From NCBI GenBank assembly GCA_039654915.1, contig CM077597.1:87670001-87734000 (forward strand): a DNA stretch of 64,000 nucleotides. The letters are read 5' to 3'. Below are positions 36,960-51,050 of this stretch, piece by piece. The notes below the pieces were generated by a model. That model was given only the letters and a program-made list of their open reading frames with translations, was not told where the DNA came from and ran no database searches. The stretch's first letter is position 1. Each line of letters starts with the position of its first letter. Source of the DNA: Aquilaria yunnanensis. Lineage: Eukaryota > Streptophyta > Magnoliopsida > Malvales > Thymelaeaceae. The translations under genes and the position numbers were made by a program.

Positions 36960-39420
36960 TCTCATCAACCGTTATTTCTTTGCTTTTTTCTGGCCCGATC
37001 CCAGAAGTTCTGTACCTCACCCCACCTTTCAACAAAATTGCAACATTGACCTGCGCATATCTCCCGTCAACAAAGTCATCTCCTGAACCACCAAACCAGC
37101 TTGCGTCACAGACCATCCCTCCGCCGTATGTCCCATACACCCACTGGTTCCGATCTGCCCGGCACCTGCGGCATAATCCGGCAGTGAGCTTGTTTCTTGA
37201 TTTTCTCTGTTTTATGAGCGCCTCAGCTGCTAGAACGCCCCTGCGCGCTGGTTTCTGGGCTGGATTAGGGAGATAAGACTGGTGCGTGAAGAGAGATTCC
37301 GACGAAGGCCCAGGTAAGTCGAGGGGGGACGTGCAAAACTTGATCAGAAAAAGCAAAGAAAAGTTTAGCGCCTTAATCGCTTAATCCGCCTTCGTAGCAT
37401 CCAAATTGGCGGCTAAACTACTAGTCGTGTCTGAGTTTAGTTCGCACACAGATGACCGTGTTATGTGTTCCGAATATTGGTATCTTTATCGTTAGTGAGT
37501 GGTTTTATTCTATTCTATTTTATATAGCTTTTTCTTAATTTTACTCATTTCTTTTGTAGTATTGTTTTCGAATTTGTATTACTTTTTTGTTCCACTTTTT
37601 CTTTTTTAATTTTTTATTGAATTTATTCCTTTTTTGGGCTTTAAAAAACATATCCAAGACATAAAAAAAATAAAAATAAAAACTCTCTTAGATCAAAGTT
37701 AAAACACGGTATTTCATAAAAAGGATGAATTGAAAGTCCAAAAAGAATTTGCGTAGAAGCTAAACAACAGAAGAAACTAGAGATACAACAATTTAAGAGA
37801 AAAACCCCATGACAGGAAAAACCCTGGGTGGCACATCAGAAGAAAAATTCATTATGAATGAGGAAAATACAAAACTAAAAAGAGCTCCTTAACTATTAAA
37901 ATAGCTAGCACCTAAACAAGAGCGGTAGACTTTAGGGACAATTTTATTAGCCACCACAATGCTCCTTGCATAGAAATACATGAGGTTCATTCAGCCCACG
38001 TGTTGCAGTGGATTCATTGTAGTGGTATCAAAGTCAGTACCAACATCCAAAAGCCATCCAATGATATAGCTTCCCATCATATAAGGCTATTCGGCCATTG
38101 AAGAAGTCCTAAAAACAATTCAGGTTATAGGTACTTGTTTTGGTTTTAGAAACAATCATCATCAACTTTCGCATGTGCAAAATCAAGTATATGCAACTAT
38201 TCATTGGATGTTCATGGTTGCTAATCTTTGATTCTCCTCTAGAATATATAAGTCATACCTGAAAGCATAATTGTTTTTTACAGTAGAATTGTCAAAACTG
38301 CATATCAGATAATGTACTCTCAACAATGAAGAAATACAATTTCTTTTCTTTTTCTTTATTCCTTAAAATAGTGAATACAAAGTAACAGTCCATGGAAATA
38401 TAGTAAAATATACAATAAATTTCTAAAGGACCTTACTGGATTGTAATATCTTTATCAACTCCCCAAGCAAAATACTTTTCAATTTTATCTTGTCAGCTTC
38501 ATGTCTCAGTAAATGAAAGAGGAAGGGAGGATGCATCACTCCTCTACTTGCTGCTAGCAACAATAATTCAGGATTTAAAAAAGCTTAAGGGAAGGGACCT
38601 TTTGAAACTCCAACCATGAGTGGGTAACAACTTGGTCATCGCATGTCAGAGACATCCATAGCCATTAATAATTATATATGCCATTCCCATTTTTTAATTC
38701 TCATATTTCACCACAGCATTATCCTATAAACAAATTTCATATCATGACAATTAAAAGCAATATGTAGAAATTATTATTCAAAAGAGCAGCAATGTTAAAT
38801 TTAAAGAGTTTATAACTGAATACTTATTTTCATAATCAGCATATGCTATAACAATTACATGTTGAGAAAGAGTAGACGATTCTATAAAATAGGTTTGAGA
38901 TTTTTCACTGAGTAGAATTCTCAATAACTATCTCGTGTCTCGTTTGCAGTAAAGTACCAGGAAGTGGAAAACAGAAGAAGCAAGAGCAATAGAATTACAT
39001 ACAATCTAGAAAAAGACCAGGTTTGTCCTGTTGTAACCAACACAAATAGTGTATTACCCAGGTGCTGCTATACTAGAAAAAAAATAGTTATGTGTATAAA
39101 ACAAACAAAGAAGCATGGCTCATCAAATATAACAAAAAAAAAAGTCATGAACATTTATCTTGCAACTCATATTTCACATATGTAGACCTTTTCCTCCCCT
39201 AACTATAGATATGAAATCCACAGGGCAAGCCAACAGGAACCGAAACCAAGGGAAAGATAAATGGGCAAAAAAAACAGAGGAAAAAAAAAATAAAAAAACA
39301 AAAATAGAACCATCTAAGTTGACATTATCAGGCCTAAATGATCAAAGTTTGGCTGAAGCCAAACAAAATGTTCAAGTAGGTAACATAAAGGGCAATTGTT
39401 ATGTAAGAAAATAATATATA
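36960..39420. other. Intergenic DNA upstream of the ankyrin gene
   Basis: The first ~350 bases are GC-richer and may be promoter or leader of the ankyrin gene. After that the sequence is A-rich with no coding region that I can support. Confidence 0.45.
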
Positions 39421-39731
39421 TTCCCGAAAATTCTTGGATGCACCGGGTGGACATACACCCGGTTAAGGAACGTGAAGGTCACGGTTAATGAGGCAGATTA
39501 TGGAAACATGGTTCAGTTAGGAAGCCATGATTAGTGTAATCAATTTACCATTTACATAATATTCAAAATGGATATTTTTCATACCAGTTTGAATTGCGGC
39601 AATTCCCTCCTTGACCAAGCTCAAACTCTTTTTTTGCATCCAAGAATTCTCGCTATTCGAGCATTAGATAATTCTTTTGTTGATAAAGTTCTATCATTTC
39701 TTTTTTTTTTTTTTTTGAAAGTTCATATAAA

Positions 39732-42571
39732 ATGGTGTTTGACTTGAACGAAAGCCCAACAGTTGAAGAGATGTATAGTGGTGCTGAGGGGGGGAAAGGC
39801 AAGGGGGAAGTAAATTGCGTTTGTGATGAAGAAAACAATTGTGGAGTAAACATTCAATATTTCAAAAAGGGGAAAAAGGTCGCCAATGACTCTGTGAATT
39901 ATGGAGAAGAATTAGGAGGTTTTTATCTAATTGATATGCATATATGTGTTACACTGTAATTTCGTAATGGCATTAAGGATATTTTATTTATGCAGCATTC
40001 GATGCTGAAGGAGATGAAGAAGTGGATGTCGATGGTGGTGATGAGGGAGTTGGAGTTGATGAAGGTGAAACTGAACAATGTTTAAATTCTCACAATTTAG
40101 GATAGTGTGTTTGAATTTTGTGTGAAATTGTTTTCAACTTTGTTTGCAATTTTGTATGTAACTGTCTGGCATATGTATTTAACTGTAAATATCATGTATT
40201 AAAATGTGATATAGTTGTACGCTAATGGTTGTATGCATTATAAACCTGTAGATTTTTTATCTATTTTCAGATTATATTGTCGACTACTCTATGATAAAAG
40301 GAGATAATGGGTTGGAGGATGTATCTTTCGAAGGTGTTGGTTTTGAGAGTACGGAAGCAGCATATTCATTTTTTAGTCGGTATACAGTGAATAATGGTTT
40401 CAAGGCTCATCGGAATAAGCTTCGTTAGAGGCAAAATCAATTAATTTCTGTAGAGTACTGTTGTCACCGGCAAGGATTCAAAAAGTTAGCGGAGAATAGT
40501 GTAAAAGCACCTTCTTTTCGTAAACATTCTTTGCGTTATGGATGTGGTGCATATATAAGGTTTAAGTGCAATGAAGAGGGTCAATAGGTATGTGATCGTT
40601 ATGTTCGAAAGCATAACCATCCTTTTCTGTCAATTCAAATACGACATTTGCTGAACACTTGCAAAGAGATGTCAGAGGAGCAGTTTGGGACAGTTATGAC
40701 ATTGGTGAATAGCGGAATTCGGATAATTGATATGGTTAGGGTGTTCAACAATGAAGCAGGGGGGCCCCGAGCAGTCTGGGTTAAAGAAGAAAATTTTTCG
40801 CAATAAAGTAGCAATGGAAAAGGCTAAAGTGGCTGTGAAAGGTGATGCTGCGTCACTTGTTGAATGTTTCAAAGAGCAGGTTAAAACTGATCCTGAGTTT
40901 TTCTATGCGATTGAAATTGATAAAATGGGTAGATTGAATAATTTCTTCTGGCAGGATAGCCAAATGAAGGCTGATTACCTAATTTTTGGGGATTTTATGT
41001 CGATAGACATGACTTATCAGACAAACCGATACAACATGTTCTGTGTACCATTGGTTGGTGCAAATCACCACCAGCAGAATGTAATGTTTGGTTGCGCTTT
41101 CTTAGTAGAGCAAAAGGCCAGGGCGTTTGAGTGGCTATTGAGGGCATTCTTAAGGAGCATGGATGAAATTGAGCCGAAGACACTTTTCTCGGATCAAGAC
41201 CATGAATTTTTACAAGTTTTCGATAGAGTGTTCAAGGAGACAAAACATAGATTGTGCTTGTGGCATATAGCGGAGAAGGCACCTACCAAGCTTCAACATT
41301 TGTATTGTCGTCTTGGATTTCAAGACAAGTTCATGAAATGTCTATATGATTGTTTGACGGAAGAGGAGCTGTATCAGACATGGAATGGAATGTTAGATGA
41401 TTTTGGGTGCACTGATGAAAGTTGGTTACAATCATTATGGAGGGTGCGTGAAAGATGGGCTTCGTGTTTATTTAGGGATGTTTTTTCTGGAGGTACTTTT
41501 CATAGAATTATTTTTAGTGTTTCATTTTTTTTTTTTAAATGTGTGGAACTGGTTATTATATGTATGTAATTGGAGTAAATTGTATATGATCTATATTGTG
41601 TTCTCTGTATGGTAGGCAATGGATGCATCTACTATTTATATGTATACTTCTGTATATAGTATGTATGTTAATGGGTGGTGATTGTTTACTTCATTGTGTG
41701 AGTATATAGTAATGATATGTACCTCTGGTGATGCAGGTACGCTTGCTACTCAACGTAGTGAGAGCACTAATAGTGTATTAACATCCCTTGCTAATAAGCA
41801 GACAGGTCTTCTTGATATTTTCAAAGCTATTGAGCTTAGGGTGAAGGAATGAAGGCACAATGAGCTTGAGAAAGATTATAGCAACTATGGGGAGTATAAA
41901 GTAGTTATCCTAAATGACTTGTTGATTCATGCTTCTAATGTTTACAGTTTTAGAATTTTCAAAGACTTTCAGGAGCAATTGAGTTTTGCTGTTAGTGCAA
42001 AATTTAATCTTGTGTACACTACTGGTTCTATTGAAACATTTCAAGTGTCATTGGGTCGCTGTGACCCTCATGAGTTTTTGGTCACGTATGATCCGATGAC
42101 AAAGTCAGTTGATTGTTCTTACAAATTCTTCATGCAACAAGGTTTTCTGTGTGCTCATGCTATCCAGGTGCTAGATGTAAAGGGTGAGGAGCAGATTCTC
42201 AAACAATATATTCTAAGGCGTTGGTCTAAGAATGCAAGGTCATACTTGATCGAATGGGAAAGTTCTGAAGTGGGACAAGAGCGCTTACAAAAGTTTTGTT
42301 GGCGAACAAACTCTATGCGTGAGTGTATTAATCTGCTTGATCACTGTGTTAACGATGCCACAGCAAGGACGCGTTTCAATGACGGCCTTCAAGTATTGAA
42401 GTGAATGGTGCTACAAGTAGATCCTGATGTCAGCTCTCGCTCTGCTACGACTATTGGGACAGGGACTCATATCCATGATACAAAATTTGTGAAAACCAGC
42501 ACGTTTGGCCGTAAAAGGATGAAAAGTGTAATTGAGAAAGCTCGAAATTCAAGAGGAAGGAAGAGGAAATA
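39732..42571 (+). pseudogene. FAR1/FHY3-type MULE transposase, broken
   Basis: The order of parts is an acidic N-terminal exon, a FAR1 DNA-binding domain (FESTEAAYSFFSRYTVNNGF, GCGAYIRF, RKHNHP, about 40330-40630), a MULE transposase core (MSIDMTYQTNRYNMFCVPLV, TLFSDQDHEFLQ, RLCLWHIAEKA, about 40840-41500), and after an intron a SWIM zinc finger (CSYKFFMQQGFLCAHAIQVL, about 42115) and a basic tail (RKRMKSVIEKARNSRGRKRK). Damage: in-frame stops at 40426, 40585, 41850 and 42402, and a frame change near 40745-40765. These break the DNA-binding domain in particular. Related proteins were domesticated as FHY3/FAR1, but here the lesions mean no full product. Confidence 0.85.
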
Positions 42572-42779
42572 GAAAGTGTTACTTTGTTATGTTTGTTAAA
42601 ATGAGTGACATGTGTTCAACAATATTTTTTATTTCATTTTCCCTATTTTTCTCACTCAAGATGGATTGAATACTCTCTATGAATTTATTTTAATCTTTCA
42701 CAGTATGGTATTATTATTTCTGAATACGTTTCTTTCATTCTGGACGATTTATGTAAGATTATGGTTTTTGAATGTATTA

Positions 42780-43215
42780 TTCTGGAATATATTTGTACGA
42801 TTATGACATATGATTATATCATTTTGCCACATGATGTCAAATGTCATGTACGAAGCTAAAATATTTCTATAACGTTTTGGTAATAGTGACATGTTAACCT
42901 ACATGCCGCAATGAAGCTATATATCAATGTTACCAAGCTAGTAAACCATCCAATATTTAGTTTACTATTTGACCGTATGGTATTATTATTTTGGAATATG
43001 GTTTTTCCATTCTGCAAGATGTCTGTACAATTCTGGATTAAGAATGTATCATTTTGGAATATGTCTGTATGAATATGGAATATGATTGTATCACTAAGCC
43101 ACATAATGTTTAATGTTATGTACTTAGCTGAAATATGTCTACAAAATTTTGGTAATGGGGACATGTGAACCAATGGGCCAAATAAACCCATATCAATGTT
43201 ACTAAACAAGTAAAC
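42780..43215. repeat. Tandem ~235-bp duplication inside the Mutator-like element
   Basis: Two adjacent diverged copies share the order ATGATTATATCA / TGATTGTATCA, CCACAT.ATGT, AATGT.ATGTAC, TTTTGGTAAT, GACATGT, ATATCAATGTTAC and AAGTAAACCA. They lie between the two convergent genes. Confidence 0.6.
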
Positions 43216-43830
43216 CAACTAATAAACTAGATACAATGTCTAAGTTAAGTCGATATTGTAATCTCTACTCACATTCACAGTACTAAAATTCAGAATACGC
43301 TGTGATCCGTACATACGGACATATATTTGCTTGAAATATACTTTTTTACTGACAACGATGAATACAATAGGACAAAGAGAGCTGCTAACTTACAGGTCCA
43401 AGATCACTGTCAAACTGTTCCCCTTCAAACAGTTCCATATGTTTCATAGCAAACACACCACAGTCTTTATTATTCGACAAATATGATTTGCCTTTCATTC
43501 TTTTCTTCCATTTTGGTGTTATATGTCCCCATTCAAAGTTCTTGAACACTGGGCGTTTTGAATGTTTGATTGAGTGAAGGTACTCTATTAAAAGGATTGT
43601 CTGTTTTTTCGTTTTGTAAATATGGAATTAGTCACTTTGCAAGTTGTTAAGCTAGCAACAAAATAAAATAAAAAAAAAAGAAACGTAACATATGGTGTAT
43701 AATGCCTTACCGTTTGCCCTTCCAACTCACCATACAATCTGAAATCCTTTTTCAAATTGTTGATAACATGTATTATCTCGTCCTTGAAGTCTATGCAGAC
43801 AACTTAGTAATGTCCGTGTTGTAATTTTTT

Positions 43831-46800
43831 TCAAGACCGCAAACATGCAGCCTTGAATTTTTTTCTAGGTGGCCTCATTGTTGGAAGTTTGACAGTAGCA
43901 TTTCCTAATGCATCTTCATCCCCGACATCTTTTACCCCCAAAACTGTTGTCGCACTGAAACCTTGATCCAAATCAAAATCCCGTGCATCACGTTGTTCCT
44001 TGTCAACTGCCATGTCTGCAGATTCCATTCCCTTCATTCCTTCCTACCCTTTGGCCTGCTTCATCCCTGTCCCACATTTACACATTGCCTATGTTATCTT
44101 AACATGTTTAGTATAACATATGGAGATAATAACCAAAACTATGCATTAACAAATACCTGTAGATTCATACAACAGCTGACAACAAGCTTGCGTGATCTGG
44201 TGAATCATTTCTAACGACTCGTCCATAAACTGGGTAAATTGAGAGCTACTAACATTGCCTTCCTCTATCGGCTTCAGAAAAGGATGCAATTTCTTCTCCA
44301 TCTGTGGGCATTGACTGCTCACTCTCTCAACTTGAGACCGGAACTGTTTGTATGCCTCACTTATCTCTTTCCCATATGAGACAAGGAGATTCATTTCACT
44401 CTCCCAAGACCCGGAGGAGTTTGGCATATCCACTGCCTTTTTATCCCCTTTCCGGCCTAAGTATTCAGCTACTTTATTTGCTTCATCAGTATCATTAGGT
44501 GAAGCCAACTGGCCATGGCCAAATCCACCAATCTTTCTCCTTTCTTGCAATAGCTGCCTCAGTACCGCATCATGTGTCCATCCAATTATACGCGGTACTT
44601 CCCTTAGAATCATCCGGTGATAAAAAAGAACAACCCGGTCAAGATATAACATATGTATGGACAAAACGAGAATCTTCTATCAGTTTTAAGCATTCAGGAT
44701 CCAGAATAATACAGTTGACACGTAGTTCCACACATACTAGATCTATTAATACTCATAAACAAAATGTATATTCATAAACACATATAATACATAGATGAGT
44801 ACATATTGTATCTACATTACTACATTGCTCACCCAGTTTAACATGATATCACTACCGCAATTCAAAGTAAATGCTTAGAGATTCAAGCTTACTTGCAAGA
44901 AAAGGAGGCACCCATTCAACATCTGTGGCCTGGTTTCCTGTTTCCACTTCTACACTTCATCTCCCAACTCTGCCAGTGTAAACACACAAAAGTTCATCTT
45001 CGGAACATCATCAAGATTTATGATAAATCTCAAGAACTTCCAGTTACAATGTGCCCAGGAAGCAGGTGCCAGTAACCTTGAGACAATACAGACAATGAAA
45101 TTTCGCTTAAACTCGTCTCCAGCATCCTCATCTTCCTCAACTGCTTTGTCGATTGCAAATACATACGGTCCATCTTTTTTCTTTGTCTTGCATTCTGGCC
45201 ACTTCGCTGCAAATGCTTCCCGTACATCTGAATATGTCTTAAGACCAAACGGTATGTTTCCATTTGGCAACCCAAGAACCAAACGCACATCATCATCCAC
45301 CAGCTCAATCTTGCTAGAACCGAGATCAATACTCATGTTGATTGGGTTAAACCTTTCAACCATCCAATTTATCAGATCCTTACACACCCACCTACATTGC
45401 AACCTTAAAATGCCTCCGAACCCCACGTCTTCAACAACACGCACGTGTTTCTCAGATGCTAATAGCGTTTCAAAAACCTTAATGATCTATCGGGGTAAGC
45501 AATGTGATTGAATCTGCATGAAACAATGCGAGTTAGTTAGTTAAGGTAACACTTGAAATTTGTAATGTAAGTTCATCCCCCAAACGTATAATCAAGTTTT
45601 AAACCTATCAATTTTCCCCCCATCCTCTTCTGATTCTACTGTTTCACTTTCCCTTGCCCTCGTCGACTTGCCCTTCCTGTGCTTAATTCGTCCTTTTCTT
45701 GCTAGCCTGAATATATGCACAAATCAATATGAAAATACGTACTTTAATAACAATGCAAACATAAAGCAATGCTACTTTATTACTTTTCCTCCCTCCCACT
45801 CTCATCATCTGACTCTTCATTGATGACGTAAAAATGTTGTAAAAAATTAGTAGAAACTAGAGTGACTAATGGATTAGTAAGCGATCAGAAAACATTAACC
45901 TCCGTGTATTAAACTATTCATGCAATGTATTCAACTGTGCATGTAATGTATTAAAATAGAAGTAGAATGTTTTAAACTAAGGTTTTGGTACCTTTCACTC
46001 ATTCCACTGCTTTGTTCCTCTGAGTCTACACTGACATAGTACTCATTTAACTTTGCCTTTTGCTTTGGCTTCCATGAAACACTTCTCTTTTCCTTCCTGC
46101 CCAAATATATTTGCACATACTTAATTCAACCCCCACAAATATCAAATCCAATATACCACATACAAACTACACTTAAATACATATGTAACCTACCGCAATA
46201 CATATTATGTTAAACAACATAACAAAGTTGGATACCTTTTCCGTTTCTTGCTATGCAGCTCAGACACATCAATTTCAACATGCGATTTCCTATAAGATTT
46301 AACAACATTGCACAACTTAATTATTATACAATGAATTCACAAAGAATTTTCAACTTCCCAATAAGTTGCATTACCTCATTTCCCTCCTGCCACGACCAAC
46401 CTTTCCTTCACCCTTAGGCCTTGAACTCTGTGCACTTCCTACCCCTTGTTTACGCTTCTACAACCTTGTTTTTGCCCGTCCAGACATTACTCCCTTTTGT
46501 CCTATACTTTTACACTCCTTATGAGGCCGCTTAACCCTATATAAATCATAATACATCATATCAGCTCGTTAATAGTACCCCTACTCACTCATATTCTTAT
46601 ACTTTTACATACCCGATTATTTCGAAATCCGAGTTATCATTCTCTTTTTCACCCCCTTCCGTTGTAAAACATTCCACTGAACTACCTTTACTTGCACCTC
46701 TGACTCGACGGACAACAACGGGAGTTTCCTTATATGGTACCCTGCATACCAGCAGACACTTTAGCTCCCATTCATATCACCTCCACACAAAAAACTGGTA

Positions 46801-46905
46801 AGACAAAATGAATTCAAAGGGTTCTCCATACAGTTGATACTGTGAATAGTCTATCTCCCCTGCTCCCTCCTCACTGGAGTCACCACTTCCATCTTCCCTG
46901 GCCAT
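43831..46905 (-). pseudogene. Accessory gene of the Mutator-like element (plant mobile-domain type), probably defective
   Basis: Minus-strand multi-exon gene. The likely 5' exon begins MAREDGSGDSSEEGAGE near 46905. Several short Lys/Arg-rich exons follow (for example near 46080, 45710 and 45640), then a folded block at 45444-44950 (CRWVCKDLINWMVERFNP, KIELVDDDVRLVLGLPNGN, CNWKFLRFIINLDDVPKMNF). A second block at 44664-44150 contains LYLDRVVL and IIGWTH, and the end is a basic tail at 44037-43831. Such proteins travel with plant MULEs, often near Ulp1-like protease genes, but no protease is visible here. In-frame stops occur in at least one candidate exon (near 46455) and before the last block, so it is probably dead. 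Exon borders approximate, function unknown. Confidence 0.55.
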
Positions 46906-46979
46906 CGTCAAGCTGTCATTATTTACGAAAAAAAATACCATTAACCACTATATCTCATGCACATGCGAAAATAGTACAT

Positions 46980-47620
46980 GTATACTACTAATAATCATTG
47001 TAACAGTATTCCCTAACAATTCCAGTGTATTAGTCGGGTAACTCCATGTATTAAACTGGAATGCAAATGTTATTTATCTGAAAATGCAACCTATCATTCT
47101 GGGATTCCAATGTATTAATCTGTATTTGCAACAGAAAACCTCACAATCACATACATTACCCAACAACATCATACAACCACCGTTCATGAACTTTGCTAAC
47201 ATAACAAAACATAACAATATTATATAAAACAACCAAGTTATTAAACTGAAAAGGTAATGGATCATTCTGTATTAGTTATGTATTAATCTGGTTATGTAAT
47301 GTACCAATATACACACACCCCTACTAAACTGTGATAACACATGAAACATACACTAATCATAATGGAAAACCCAAAAATCAAATAATCCAATAACAAAATT
47401 ACATAAAACACTAATCATAATCATTTTTACATAAAACACATGATTTATCATTCATGGAACCCTACATATCTAACTGCAAACGTAACGTATCATTTTGGTT
47501 ATCCACTGTATTAATCTGTATGTGTACTGTGCCATTCCACACACTAATCATAATGGAAAATAGGACAATAAATTCCCAATACATTGAACCGGAATACAAA
47601 TGTATTAACGCGTAAGGCAG
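46980..47620. repeat. Scattered TGTATTAATCTG-type short repeats in the Mutator-like element
   Basis: Many variants of a phrase such as TGTATTAATCTG or TGTATTAAACTGGAAT, often next to ATCATTCTG. Similar words occur near 45905-45970 and, inverted, in 42690-43100. Irregular spacing. They flank the accessory gene on both sides. Confidence 0.5.
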
Positions 47621-48279
47621 TCTGTTTCTCCTTCATTGTCTTTCACATTAATATAGATCCCACTCAGTCTCATACATGTTAGATTTAGATCATCACAACA
47701 CTAATTTCAGACATTGTGTTCTTCCACCCACTATAACATCTCAGATTCAGAACAATACATGATAATTTCAATGAAATCGCAAATCAACTAATGAACCCAT
47801 AGAGTTTCTAGCTATTTAACAACTCTGATACAATTGACACACACTCACAACAAAAAAATCATGCAAGAATTTTAGAAAAAAAAACTTCGAATCTCACCTT
47901 CGCAAAATCGCGATCCCCGATCCCCTGTTGTCCCTATCGTGACACACCTTCCTTTTCCCAATGCCTCCCCAACTGCGCAGCGCCCTCATAGATGACGGAG
48001 ATAGCCGGCATACTTAAGTCTCCAGCCAGAGGGCAGCGTCTTCTCCAATTTTCTGACTTTCGGCGAGGTGACAGTTGAGTTCAATGAGGGCTCAATCGTC
48101 GGTTTTAGGGTTCTGAAACTGGTGGGAGGTTTTTGTATGGAATTTGGAATCATAAGAGGTAACTGCCTCATTATAGCCCCTATTTCTCGCGTGTTCTCCT
48201 TTTTTTCAAATTTTCGTGACAGAAGACGAGGTAACGTTGTTAATTGGTGTATATACACCAGGTGTATATTCTCTATTCT

Positions 48280-51050
48280 TATATATTCCCATCATCTAGA
48301 GAAGGATTAGCAACATCAACATATAATATAGATTTTATGGCATATAATATAGATCTATGGAAACAAATTTAACCCTGTTGCATGAGATCAAAGGTATTAA
48401 CAATGACAACAATAAGTAAGTGCTATTTTACTTATTTCATAATTGGAGTTTCATGGGCTCAAAGGCTAAGCAAACAAAATCTAAATTTAAGCAATGAGAA
48501 CCAACATTAGTAAGACGTGCAGTCGTGAGAGATGTTAAATAAATAGGTTAGCAAGAATAATCAAAATTTCCAATCATGTATATTGTGAAACGCATGCCAT
48601 CAAACTTAAAGCAAGGTTTTACTAATTTCAAAACATACATGTTCATATTATGTTACAGGGAGCATTTAAGTAACCATCTTCACTCTCAAACTTAAGAAAT
48701 GCACCTAATATACAAATCATGTACCAAATAAGCTCTACATCAATTAAGGATATAGATGCATGTAAACTAGAAAAATAGACAAATTCCAAAGCTTTAGCGA
48801 AAAAGGTAACAATACTCCTCTAGGATCTATAAAGCAGTAGGTCCTCATATTCCAGCATAGAAATTTAAGATTTAAAAAACTTTGTACTCAATTTCATGGG
48901 CTATAAGCCAAGGTAGACTCACCTGGAATAGAAATTCAATTTCTCAGCCCTTATTCTCCCCTAAGCAGAGATACAGGTTTGTCCATCACAACCATCACTG
49001 AAATTGAACACAAATACTGAAGAAGAAAAAGAGAAATAAATTAAGGAAAGGAAAAGATCCCCAATGGGTATAGATTGCTAAGAACCACCTAAAAGTAATC
49101 ATAAACCAACCAAGCATAGCTAGCTTAAATGAAAGAAAAAACTTGACAATTGTTTTCCAACTGAAACTGATCCCTCACATTCTAATTTTCTTTTTACCTG
49201 TTAATGAGCTGGCAGTCCATAGCAGATACAAAGACACCATAATATCAAAAGATATGAAGAGCAAAAGTAACCTTAACAACTCTTATTTTTTGTAAAATAG
49301 AAAAATAATTACATTTCAACACAAATCAAAAGTGAATTTTGAATGACCTATACACCCAAACGAATCCCACAATAACAGATAAAAGAACCAAAATGAATTA
49401 TAAGAAAGCAATGAGACGATTAATACCTCAACAGGTATAGAAACAATCTTTCACTGCACTGGAAATAAATTTCAGATGACACTGCGACCACAAACAGGAA
49501 GTCCCATACAACTCATCTTTCTTCTAAATCTTTAGCAGCAAATCCTTATGGAATCCTACATCCACGAAACTTTGAAGCAGAGATATAATTGCAAGATATA
49601 GATATTGAAATCAAATAATTGTGACAAATAAGAACAAACAACATAATTAACAACTACAATGGCAATATCTAAATCACCATCCCTAGAAATGGATTGAATT
49701 TCCCTCATAGGCTAGCATAGCATTCTTTGCCTTCTCTATTAGGCCAAGAAGAGAAGGGATCAGTAAAGATGCAATCGTCTAATTAAGCAAAACATAGAGT
49801 AAGAAAGAAAGGATAACCACTACAACATGCAATCAGGTGCTTTTAAAAAATTAAGACAAAGAGAAAGAAGAACAACATAGAATAAGGTCAACATCAAAAG
49901 AGCATGGGTCTAAATAAAAAATAGTCAAGCGACAACTATAAAATTCCCTGACCAAGAAAGGTGATTGAATGCGAGAACCAAAAGATGACTGGGGATGAAA
50001 ACGGAGATAGAAAGCAATAGTTACCCTTCAAGAACATCAATGGGAAAAAAACAATTAGTGAATAGGAAAACAATAGTTGAGAACTATTCTTTGGAAAAAC
50101 ATAATCATCTCTGCCAAAGAACCTTGTATAGATCATGTAACAACCATGTGGAATAAAATGATAGGAACTGAAAAATGAGAGTAACTTCAATGACATGCGA
50201 GAATAAAACAATTGGAAATAAAAAAATTTCAACTAATAGCTAAACTTACACTGTAATCATTTGGCGGCAACCATTGTATCCGATGAATCAAATGACCAGA
50301 AATAGAGCAATGACTGAAAAACGGGTCAAAAGAAGTTATACTTGAAGTAAACAAAACTGGACCACACAGGTAATTGACAGAAATTAGACATCAAGGAATA
50401 TGACTGACGGAGTAGTGGGTGTAGTGCAGAGACACATGAGGCTCAACTGGAAGAATGAAGAAGCTGAGCTGACAAAGAAAAAATAAGAATTAACAATAAT
50501 AGATATAAGCAAGCACAAACTCAGTTAAAGAAGCTGAAGAATAAAGCGATGAATGAAATGGGAAGGAAAGGAAATCAGAAACTGGAAAAGCAGACACTAA
50601 GCAATCTAAAAGCGTAAATCATTAAGGTCATGCTCAACATAAAAGACAGATGAAATCGATATTCATTAAGAAAACAAATTCGCAAATCAAATCCATGAAT
50701 ACAAACCTCCCGGTCGCACAATCAGGTAATCCACGAATCCTATTAAATACCCACATCCATCTTGTGCTATCACTCATCTGATAGAACCAAATATCAGTTA
50801 ATTAGCAAGAGAAAGAGCAACATGTGCTCTAACACAACCATATTGCTTAATTGAAATAAGAATTGAAAAACACATCCAAAAGTGCAAACAGAAAAAGAGA
50901 GATTATATGGTGCAGGGAGCAAGTGAAATAAGGGATCTCACCAAAACTGATGAAAGGAGGAAGTGGATCCAGCGAAGATGGTATGGTAAAACATGCTGTG
51001 GCTTGGACATTTTCCCTTATCCGCCTCCACCTCCAGCTCGAACATATCAG
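48280..51050. other. A-rich intergenic DNA
   Basis: Plus strand strongly A-rich. I see no open frame above background and no clear repeat. The 51057-51299 minus-strand frame (80 codons, no recognised domain) just downstream could be the first exon of a minus-strand transcript whose remainder I cannot trace. Confidence 0.4.

Larger units (their letters stand above)
39427..48270. mobile_element. Decayed ~8.8 kb Mutator-like element with two convergent genes
   Basis: Contains a broken FAR1-type MULE transposase on the plus strand and a second gene on the minus strand, a two-gene layout like that of MuDR. The ends are weak inverted repeats. The left reads GCACCGGGTGGACATACACC then GGTTAAGGAACGT; the reverse complement of the right reads ACACCTGGTGTATATACACC then AATTAACAACGTT. 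ATGAGGCAG also occurs inside both ends. Divergence of the ends and transposase stops show an old insertion. Boundaries are approximate and I found no clear target-site duplication. Confidence 0.6.

Noticed and set aside
36990..37300. Relationship of this stretch to 21150-21380 (shared CCCACTGGTTCC and AAAATTGCAAC)
   Set aside because: Only short words match in the same order; not enough to call a repeat family by eye.
38015..38045. TGGTATCAAAGTCA as a retrotransposon primer-binding site
   Set aside because: Resembles the initiator tRNA-Met site, but with mismatches, and I find no LTR or polypurine tract around it.
39427..39652. Small independent MITE bounded by the inverted words AATTCTTGGATGCA / TGCATCCAAGAATT
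   Set aside because: A ~16-base inverted pair is present about 210 bases apart, but the left copy overlaps the end of the Mutator-like element and no second copy or target duplication was found.
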